Below are positions 1 to 5,168 of a stretch of 7,127 nt of DNA, one piece after another (positions within the stretch are counted from its first letter, which is position 1; every line of letters begins with the position of its first letter). The stretch is from Acidimicrobiia bacterium. GTDB taxonomy: Bacteria; Actinomycetota; Acidimicrobiia; Spongiisociales; UBA5794. A model generated the notes under the pieces. The model saw nothing but the letters and a program-made list of their open reading frames with translations, was not told the DNA's origin and did no database searches. Position numbers and translations under genes: made by a program. The stretch covers positions 1 to 7,127 of the forward strand of contig JAOZMA010000111.1 in the NCBI GenBank assembly GCA_029934555.1, in the 5' to 3' direction.

Positions 1-2
1 CA

Positions 3-161
3 GAACCAGGATCAGAGAAATCCGAATACGACAAAGAACGATACGACTCCAACACGATGCCTCCTCATGGCGACGACAACGCGATGGTACGCCAAAGACG
101 CCCCCGCACCAGAGTCGAGGGACCGTTCAAGAAGGCGGGAAATGTGCCGATGGATACCTGA
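3..161 (+). CDS. 3' end of an unidentified upstream gene (partial)
   Basis: The frame starting at base 3 is open from the left edge to a TGA at 159-161 (52 codons plus stop), with no start inside the window that must be used. Most third codon positions are G or C, which fits a real gene. The visible C-terminus is strongly charged and lacks hydrophobic segments: an acidic, Asp/Glu/Ser-rich stretch is followed by a basic Arg-rich stretch and the ending KKAGNVPMDT. This looks like a disordered tail, and I do not recognise a family. The stop codon overlaps the ATG of the next gene by one base (TGATG), a typical arrangement for translational coupling, so the two genes probably share an operon. Frame 2 is also open through this stretch, so the assignment is moderate rather than firm. 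Confidence 0.5.
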   Translation, partial: EPGSEKSEYDKERYDSNTMPPHGDDNAMVRQRRPRTRVEGPFKKAGNVPMDT

Positions 162-556
162 TGCAGCCATCCGTACTCGTCATCGAGGACTCGGCCAGCG
201 TGCGCCGATTGATCGACGTATGCCTGCGTCCTTTGGGAGCAGAGATGCGATTCGCAGAGGACGGCCTGATCGGTCTTGCAGCCGCGCGGGCTTCCGTACC
301 CGATGTCATCATTCTCGACATCGGACTCCCCGGTCTCGACGGATGGGAGGTGCTCGCACAACTCCGATCGGACTCAGACACCCTCGGCGTTCGCGTGCTC
401 GTTCTCACCGCCCACGCTCAACCGGAGATGGCCGACCGTGCAGCTGCCGACGGAGCCGATGACTTCATGACGAAGCCGTTCCGCCCGAATGACTTGAGGA
501 TCTCGGTGGAGGCCCTCTTGGAGTCCACCGCGGAAGCATTGCCCGTGGAGCAGTAG
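161..556 (+). CDS. Stand-alone response regulator receiver (CheY-like) protein
   Basis: This 131-residue protein consists of one receiver domain and no output domain. The acidic pair E9-D10 follows the first beta strand (VLVIED) and would bind Mg2+. D53 in ILDIGLPGLDG is the expected phospho-acceptor, T83 in LVLTAH is the switch Thr, and K105-P106 in FMTKPF is the conserved Lys-Pro. All key residues are present, so it should accept phosphate from a histidine kinase. With no DNA-binding or enzymatic domain, it probably acts by protein contact or as a phosphate relay. The start is set by the overlap with the upstream stop (TGATG). A GGCGGGAA stretch lies about 20 bases upstream, too far for a good ribosome site, which supports coupled translation. 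No kinase is visible in the window, and the partner could be the truncated upstream gene. Receiver fold: very sure; pathway: unknown. Confidence 0.92.
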   Translation: MQPSVLVIEDSASVRRLIDVCLRPLGAEMRFAEDGLIGLAAARASVPDVIILDIGLPGLDGWEVLAQLRSDSDTLGVRVLVLTAHAQPEMADRAAADGADDFMTKPFRPNDLRISVEALLESTAEALPVEQ

Positions 557-577
557 CGCAGTAGATCAGAGCAGAAG

Positions 578-598
578 CTGTGAACTGTGAACTGTGAA
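578..598 (+). repeat. Heptanucleotide tandem repeat (CTGTGAA)x3
   Basis: Three perfect copies of the 7-base unit CTGTGAA are followed by a partial CTGA. The array lies 22 bases after the receiver gene stop and 10 bases before a second heptamer array. Read from another register, the unit is ACTGTGA. Confidence 0.95.
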
Positions 599-608
599 CT
601 GAGCCTTG

Positions 609-657
609 TACGGACTACGGACTACGGACTACGGACTACGGACTACGGACTACGGAC
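609..657 (+). repeat. Heptanucleotide tandem repeat (TACGGAC)x7
   Basis: Seven perfect head-to-tail copies of TACGGAC fill 49 bases with no mismatch. The array sits between the receiver gene and the lipid kinase gene, 58 bases before the chosen kinase start. Because 7 is not a multiple of 3, all three forward frames read through it, and 21 bases (three units) encode a repeating TTDYGLR peptide. Perfect identity suggests recent expansion by replication slippage. Short heptanucleotide repeats are well known from cyanobacterial genomes (STRR sequences), but I do not know a described counterpart in actinobacteria. Confidence 0.98.
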
Positions 658-715
658 TCCACCTCTCGTTCAGGCAGCACGCGAAGTACGTTCACACCGC
701 AGGGCCGTACGCTTC

Positions 716-1666
716 ATGCCGATGCGTCGGCTGCTACTTCTCGCCAATCCCTCCGCCTCCGGCTTCACTGGTGCGCTCTATCGGGACGTGGTGTCCACCC
801 TCTCTGCGACCTTCGATGTCGACCCTGAATGGCCGCAAGGCACGAACGCGACCAGGGAACACGCGGCACGAGCTGCCGACGAAGGCTATGACGTCGTGGT
901 TGCGATGGGAGGAGACGGTGTCGTTCACCATGTCGCGAACGGCGTCGTGGGGACAACGGCCGCTCTCGGAATCATCCCCGCAGGCACAACGAACGTGACA
1001 GCGAGGATCTTCGGTCTCCCGAAGAAGCCCAAGCGCGCTGCGGCAGCGATCGCGGAGTTGCCTTCGGTCCCAACCCGACTCGCTCGAATCGAATCGTCAG
1101 ATGGCCCGCGCACGATGATCGAGTATGCGACATTCGCTGTCGGCATCGGATTCGACGCCGACGTCGTTGAACGCGCGGAGCGCCGTCCCCACTCGAAGAT
1201 CTGGTTCGGCGGCGCGCACTACGCGGAGTCTGCGATCTCCACACTCCTCGGCAAGTGGCGCGGTCGTCCGGCGAATCTCCGCGTCGATATCGACGGTGAG
1301 AGGATCGACGGTGTGGCCGCACTCACCCAGGTCCATCACCCCTATACGTACTTCGGGCCCGTCCCACTCCACATCACAAGAGAACCCGTCGATGGCCTCG
1401 CCGTTGTGGTTGCCGGTGACCTCGAGGTGCATCGATCCGCTGAGATCTTCATCAGAGCGATTCTGAAACGCCCGATGAGCGACCGTCTCGACGCCCGGGT
1501 GTACACCTGTTTCGAGAGGTTGACGATCGATGCCGATCCGATGACCCCGTTCCAGGCGGACGGGGAACACCTCGGCTTGACGTCGCACATCGAGATCACT
1601 CCGGCCGTCGATGCGATGCTCGCGGTTCGTGACCCCGATGCATGTTGTGCGTCGCAGGACGAATAG
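716..1666 (+). CDS. Diacylglycerol kinase family lipid kinase (YegS/DgkB-like)
   Basis: The 316-residue product has the layout of the DAGK catalytic family, which uses ATP to phosphorylate diacylglycerol or a related lipid at the inner membrane face. An N-terminal LLLLANPSASG strand-loop is followed by the nucleotide-binding MGGDGVV motif (residues 64-70), then HHVANGV, the LGIIPAGTTN segment (84-93) and ARIFGLPKKP. The GTTN form resembles actinobacterial members with GSTN rather than the GTGND of YegS. The C-terminal QADGE (280-284) is the conserved catalytic region. The Thr normally following GGDG is Val69. An upstream GTG at 587 in the same frame would add 43 residues, mostly TTDYGLR translated from the heptamer array. 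I reject it because homology begins at MPMRRLLLL, and an AGGG lies 11 bases before the ATG at 716. Substrate is inferred; sphingoid or other lipids are possible. Confidence 0.9.
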   Translation: MPMRRLLLLANPSASGFTGALYRDVVSTLSATFDVDPEWPQGTNATREHAARAADEGYDVVVAMGGDGVVHHVANGVVGTTAALGIIPAGTTNVTARIFGLPKKPKRAAAAIAELPSVPTRLARIESSDGPRTMIEYATFAVGIGFDADVVERAERRPHSKIWFGGAHYAESAISTLLGKWRGRPANLRVDIDGERIDGVAALTQVHHPYTYFGPVPLHITREPVDGLAVVVAGDLEVHRSAEIFIRAILKRPMSDRLDARVYTCFERLTIDADPMTPFQADGEHLGLTSHIEITPAVDAMLAVRDPDACCASQDE

Positions 1667-1668
1667 CG

Positions 1669-2514
1669 TCAGGTCTCGTCTGATCGGCGCGTGATCGTGA
1701 CGTGCGGATACGGTATCTCGATACCTTCGTCGTCGAGGCGGTTCTTGATTCTCCGGAGGAACTCGCGCTTCACCGACCAGCGTTCGTCTGGATCCGTGGT
1801 CATCACGACCCGAATGATGACACCCGAGTCCGCAAGCTCGTCGACGCCGAGGACCGTTGGCTGATCGAGGAGGCGCGGACCCCAGTCGGGATCACCAGCG
1901 AGGAGGTCCGCTTCATCGGTGATCACGTCGATCGCTCTGTCAACGGACTCCTCATAGGCCACGGCAAGGTCGACGACGATGCTGCTGTACTCGTATGTGA
2001 GGTTCGTGGCGACGCGAACCGCCCCATTCGGTATGTGATAGACACTGCCATCGAGGCCCCGCAATACGGTGGTTCGCAGCCGGATCTCAACAACCGTCCC
2101 GGAGACCCCTGCAAGCTCCACGACGTCACCGATGGAGTACTGATCCTCGATGAGGACGAACAGGCCGGCTATCACGTCCTTGACGAAATCCTGAGCGCCG
2201 AACCCGATCGCGATACCGACTACCGAGAGAGAAGCGATGATGGGAGCGATCGGCACACCCCACACCGCCAGACCCATCACGATGGCGATGCCCACGATCG
2301 TGAGAGCTGCGACCGTTGAGAACGTGCGGGCGATCGTCTCGAGACGCTGTGATCTGGCTCGATCTCCGAGATCACCGGTCTCCCCGAGTTTGCGCTGGGT
2401 CCGCCCGCTCCACCGACGTATGACAATCCGTGTTACGAGCCACGCCGCGATCGCTGCGACGAGGATCGTTACGGTCTGCCAGATCTCGGTCCACGGCATT
2501 GCGTCAACGCTCAC
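1669..2514 (-). CDS. MscS-family mechanosensitive ion channel
   Basis: The 281-residue product matches the size of E. coli MscS (286 residues). Hydrophobic helices lie at about 13-32 and 65-86, followed by the pore-lining helix at about 89-122, which holds GFGAQDFVKD (104-113), the family's kinked pore segment. A beta domain follows (about 127-164: SIGDVVELAG, then HIPNG), and then the cytoplasmic alpha/beta domain with EIPYPH near the end. Such channels open under membrane tension and release solutes during osmotic downshock. The GTG start at 2514 overlaps the stop of the preceding GTPase gene by 4 bases (GTGA) and has an AAGGAA ribosome site 4 bases before it. An internal ATG at 2499 is less well placed. 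It is the last gene of a three-gene operon, and its stop lies 2 bases from the stop of the convergent lipid kinase. Confidence 0.94.
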   Translation of the reverse strand: MSVDAMPWTEIWQTVTILVAAIAAWLVTRIVIRRWSGRTQRKLGETGDLGDRARSQRLETIARTFSTVAALTIVGIAIVMGLAVWGVPIAPIIASLSVVGIAIGFGAQDFVKDVIAGLFVLIEDQYSIGDVVELAGVSGTVVEIRLRTTVLRGLDGSVYHIPNGAVRVATNLTYEYSSIVVDLAVAYEESVDRAIDVITDEADLLAGDPDWGPRLLDQPTVLGVDELADSGVIIRVVMTTDPDERWSVKREFLRRIKNRLDDEGIEIPYPHVTITRRSDET

Positions 2515-3554
2515 GTCGTTCCTTCGGCATTGTCGTTCGCTATCTCAGCGCACGTGACACCTAGCGCGGCGACGATTGCTGCGAGTTCGGCGCGCCGGCG
2601 CAGCCAGAGGTCGACCGGATCGGTCTCACCGCTCGATGACTCGATCTCTGCTCGGAGCGGACCCTCGATCTCGAACCGATCGAGAACCTCGGAGAGCTGT
2701 TCTGCATCGCCGGTGGCTGCACGAATCGCTTCGTAAGCGTCATCCGGTGTCCCCGTCCAGACGTTCGCGTCTGCGGAGAGGCGCCGACCGGCCCGACGAA
2801 TGTCCGCGATGAGCTTCACCCGATCGGCACGTTTGGCCACGAGCCTGCGTTCGAGTGACGCCTCGAGCGCCGCGACACCGATCGGTTCACCGTCGGTCGG
2901 AGCAGCGGCAATCGCCAGCAGTTCGGGATCGCTGAAGCCATCCAATTTGAGGATGCCACCCAGATGGGCCTCGACCGCTTCCACTTCCGCCTCGTCGAGG
3001 CAGTCGATCTTGTTGAGTGCGAAGATGAAGACCGATTCGTACTCGGTCATCTCGGTCAAGAACTCACGGTGGATCGATGGATCGTGGTACTTCACCGGAT
3101 CGAACACCCAGATCACCGCGTCCATCTGCGGGAGGGTCGCCTCTACGAGCGATCGGTGATCGTGGCTGACGCTGTCCAGATCTGGAAGATCGACGACGGC
3201 AAGGCTGGAGGCCTCGTCATGTTCGACCACGTTGTCGATGTCGAGGGCCTCCACCATCGCGGAGATGGCGTCATCGCCGGTCGGGATCCAGGCAAGGGGC
3301 TTGTCGGTATGCGGCCGGAGGGCGCTCGTCGAAGCGATCTCCCGGCCGGCGAGGGCATTGAGGAGGCTCGATTTCCCCGAGCCGGTGCCTCCGGCGATGG
3401 CCACCACGATCACTCCGCTGAGATACTCCCGACGGCGGCGGGCCGCATGGGCGAGGGACGCCGCCGCATCTCGATCGGCATCCGAGGCCAGTCCTTCGGA
3501 GGCGACGATGGCGAGGTCGAGTAGATCGAGTGCCGGTGTGAGATCACGCAGCAT
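2511..3554 (-). CDS. Dynamin/YfjP-like GTPase of the DLPDxDS type
   Basis: The 347-residue product has a P-loop GTPase domain in its first ~245 residues. G1 is GGTGSGKS (55-62), the probable switch I Thr is in RPHTDKP (T83), G3 is DLPD (122-125) within VVDLPDLDS, and G4 is a canonical NKID (181-184). VFDPVKYHD after G3 also resembles the poorly characterised actinobacterial GTPases usually annotated as dynamin-family or YfjP-family proteins. The C-terminal ~100 residues are helical and charged, with no convincing membrane span. Those relatives tend to be longer, from memory. A start at 3593 is also open, but I prefer ATG 3554: a GGGGAGG ribosome site lies 9 bases upstream, and the overlap with the preceding gene falls from 50 to 11 bases. 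The DLPD in place of DxxG recurs in this family, so it is not decay. GTP hydrolysis is likely; the cellular role is unknown. Confidence 0.85.
   Translation of the reverse strand: MLRDLTPALDLLDLAIVASEGLASDADRDAAASLAHAARRRREYLSGVIVVAIAGGTGSGKSSLLNALAGREIASTSALRPHTDKPLAWIPTGDDAISAMVEALDIDNVVEHDEASSLAVVDLPDLDSVSHDHRSLVEATLPQMDAVIWVFDPVKYHDPSIHREFLTEMTEYESVFIFALNKIDCLDEAEVEAVEAHLGGILKLDGFSDPELLAIAAAPTDGEPIGVAALEASLERRLVAKRADRVKLIADIRRAGRRLSADANVWTGTPDDAYEAIRAATGDAEQLSEVLDRFEIEGPLRAEIESSSGETDPVDLWLRRRAELAAIVAALGVTCAEIANDNAEGTT
2519..2524 (-). promoter_or_regulatory. Ribosome binding site of the MscS gene
   Basis: On the minus strand AAGGAA lies 4 bases before the GTG at 2514, inside the end of the upstream GTPase gene. 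It decides the GTG start over the ATG 15 bases downstream. Confidence 0.6.
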
Positions 3555-4860
3555 CGTCGGCCGCCTCCCCGGGTGTCGACCCACTCGAGTCAAGAGCGTC
3601 TGCCGCCGTTCTCAGGTCCTCAGGTGAGACCCGGTTGGATGGGTCAAGATCAGCCTTGAATGCGTCGATCCTGGCCGAGCCTGCGTCGCGCAGGGAGGCG
3701 GTGAATGCTGCGCCACCGTCGAGCCTCAGATCGGGTAGACGATCACGCAACGCTTTGCGGACTCGGGTCGAGGGGCGACGACCGAAGTCGATCGAGAGTC
3801 TCCACATCTCGTCACGTACCGCTCTCGTGCGCAACGGGTGCAGTCGTCGTCGTTTCATCGACGCGAGAGCCGAGTTCGTCGTTGTCCGGTGCCAGTCGTC
3901 GATCGGTCCCTGATCGATAGACGGAAGAGACGAAGCCGCGTCGGCGACGGATCGAGAGAAGATATCGTCTGCAGCGACCTCCGTAGCGAGTTCGCTGATC
4001 GCCCGATCGGTCGCATCAGCTGTCATGGACGCGATCTGCGGGGCAGCGACCTCCCACTCTTCGTCCGCCACGACCGCCAGCTGCCCACGATCGACCCGCG
4101 CTCGAGCGAAGGCGTCGTTCGCTTCCTCCACAAGCACCCGGGACGCTACGGCCTGCTCCTCGAGCACGTCTGCCACGGCACGGGTCCGTGTCGCGCAGAA
4201 CGCGGCGGCCGCTCGATCACGTTGATCGCGAAGAGCGCCACGATCGTCGACCATCCGGTCGAGCAGAGCCCTCAGAGAGCCAACGTCCTCACCCACGACG
4301 ACATCGATAGGCGATCCGAGCTTCGAACTCGCGTCGTCGGCGACCCCTCCGAACTCCGCAGGGTCCCGGGAGCCGATCGAGAGGACGACGAGCATCGGAA
4401 TCCCCCGTTCCCGGATAGCCGTCAGCAGCGTGGCGGTGATCTCATCGGCGTAACGCTCGATGGATGTCACGAACACGACGGTGTCCACGCGATCGAGCAC
4501 TGCCGCAACCGTGTCCGGGTAGTGCTCGGCGGCCGGCGTGTCGACAAGCGCCAATCCGTCGAGAGGGTCCGGATCGGAGATCTCGGTGCCGGCGAGATAT
4601 CCCGGATCGACGTGCCCCCAGATGGCGATGTCGGTGGTTGTCGGGCGCAACGGTCCAACTGTGACCACCCTGGCGTCGGCGAGAGCGTTCACGAGCGCTG
4701 ACTTCCCGACACCGGATGCTCCGACGATCGCGGTGATCAGTACATCACCGGATCCGGGCCGGTCAACGAGACGCTCAAGAGGCTGAATCGCAGGCTCCGC
4801 CACGCTCGGGTCGAGCGCAACAAGCAGGGCGTGGAGGTGGAGAGCGGGCTGACGATCCAT
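3544..4860 (-). CDS. Dynamin/YfjP-like GTPase with degenerate G4 motif
   Basis: The 438-residue product starts with a P-loop GTPase domain (~residues 35-215): G1 is GASGVGKS (47-54), switch I Thr residues lie in LRPTTTD (74-76), and G3 is DTPA (107-110) where DTPG is usual. The strand that should end in N/TKxD instead reads VVLSIGSRD (158-166), so the guanine-specificity motif is altered. Residues ~216-438 are predicted helical and charged, with a basic cluster KRRRLHPLRTR (336-346) that could contact membrane lipid or nucleic acid. No transmembrane segment is apparent. ATG 4860 is preferred; a GTG at 4881 in the same frame would add seven residues. It is the first gene of the operon and overlaps the second GTPase by 11 bases. 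The two proteins look like diverged paralogues and may form a heteromer. Function is inferred only from the fold. Confidence 0.86.
   Translation of the reverse strand: MDRQPALHLHALLVALDPSVAEPAIQPLERLVDRPGSGDVLITAIVGASGVGKSALVNALADARVVTVGPLRPTTTDIAIWGHVDPGYLAGTEISDPDPLDGLALVDTPAAEHYPDTVAAVLDRVDTVVFVTSIERYADEITATLLTAIRERGIPMLVVLSIGSRDPAEFGGVADDASSKLGSPIDVVVGEDVGSLRALLDRMVDDRGALRDQRDRAAAAFCATRTRAVADVLEEQAVASRVLVEEANDAFARARVDRGQLAVVADEEWEVAAPQIASMTADATDRAISELATEVAADDIFSRSVADAASSLPSIDQGPIDDWHRTTTNSALASMKRRRLHPLRTRAVRDEMWRLSIDFGRRPSTRVRKALRDRLPDLRLDGGAAFTASLRDAGSARIDAFKADLDPSNRVSPEDLRTAADALDSSGSTPGEAADDAA
3564..3570 (-). promoter_or_regulatory. Ribosome binding site of the second GTPase gene
   Basis: GGGGAGG on the minus strand lies 9 bases upstream of the ATG at 3554, within the last codons of the first GTPase gene. 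It supports the shorter start over the one at 3593. Confidence 0.65.
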
Positions 4861-4918
4861 AGGTGGCCTATTGAAACACACTGCGGCCCCTGAGCCGCGA
4901 ACTGTGGGCGGAGTCCGT

Positions 4919-4933
4919 TGCCAAGTGCCAAGT
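4919..4933. repeat. Short heptamer repeat (TGCCAAG)x2
   Basis: Two perfect copies of TGCCAAG plus one further matching base give 15 bases of 7-base periodicity. On the minus strand the unit reads ACTTGGC. GAACTGTG, a word that also occurs in the array at 578-598, is found just upstream at 4899-4906. Confidence 0.7.
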
Positions 4934-5076
4934 CATCAGTACTCGCCGGGGAGCCGACCGAGGGCCTGTTCGGACAGGAATGGAACGTCGCGGAGGGCGT
5001 TGCCGACACCGAACGGCGGTCACCGGACGCGATATCGGGTGGCTACCCATCGGCGATGCTCAGTCGCTAGAAACGC

Positions 5077-5097
5077 TTACAGGACAAGGGTTACAGG
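5077..5097. repeat. Spaced direct repeat TTACAGG-N7-TTACAGG
   Basis: Two identical TTACAGG words lie 14 bases apart (start to start), upstream of the TATAAT box of the VanW gene. The position, about 37 bases before the -10 box, suits an activator site, or they may be a decayed heptamer repeat. I do not recognise the regulator; the spacing does not fit the GTAAC direct repeats bound by MtrA. Confidence 0.4.
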
Positions 5098-5133
5098 CTG
5101 CTCGAGATGACACTGGTTATCGGGATGTGCGCC

Positions 5134-5139
5134 TATAAT
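5134..5139 (+). promoter_or_regulatory. Promoter -10 box of the VanW gene
   Basis: A perfect TATAAT stands out in GC-rich sequence 29 bases before the ATG at 5169, predicting a leader of roughly 20-25 bases. The -35 region is poor (CACTGG at the 17-base spacing), which hints at a need for an activator. Confidence 0.6.
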
Positions 5140-5168
5140 CGCTGCCGATCCTCCCCCGCTAGGACTGT

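Larger units (their letters stand above)
4861..5168. other. Divergent intergenic region between the GTPase operon and the VanW gene
   Basis: This 308-base spacer carries the control regions of two divergent units. All its small ORFs are Arg/Ser/Pro-rich shadows, and I see no credible gene. On the minus strand a short hairpin (GCGGC at 4898-4894, loop of 6, GCCGC at 4887-4883) lies in the likely leader of the GTPase operon, followed by AGTGTGTTT. It could be a weak attenuator. CCTGT-TCGG-ACAGG (4966-4979) is another short inverted repeat. A two-copy heptamer (4919-4933), a spaced direct repeat (5077-5097) and the TATAAT box (5134-5139) are listed separately. I found no clear promoter for the minus-strand operon. 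Confidence 0.6.

Noticed and set aside
67..462. Plus-strand ORF overlapping the receiver gene in another frame
   Set aside because: It is Arg/Ser-rich with no motif, whereas the overlapping frame has every conserved receiver residue.
609..657. Possible CRISPR array
   Set aside because: The units are 7 bases, directly adjacent and without spacers, and no cas gene is near.
1702..2319. Plus-strand ORF (205 codons) opposite the MscS gene
   Set aside because: Its composition is that of an antisense shadow; the minus strand has clear MscS pore and beta-domain motifs.
3838..4701. Plus-strand ORF (287 codons) opposite the first GTPase
   Set aside because: It is Arg-rich and low-complexity with no domain, and the minus strand carries intact P-loop and switch motifs.
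4934..5060. Possible structured RNA or tRNA in the spacer
   Set aside because: Only short isolated inverted repeats are visible; there is no T-loop consensus or cloverleaf, and the stretch lies mostly upstream of the TATAAT box.
4871..5110. Small ORFs on both strands in the divergent spacer
   Set aside because: They are Arg/Ser/Pro-rich, have no ribosome site and no recognisable domain, and span likely control elements.
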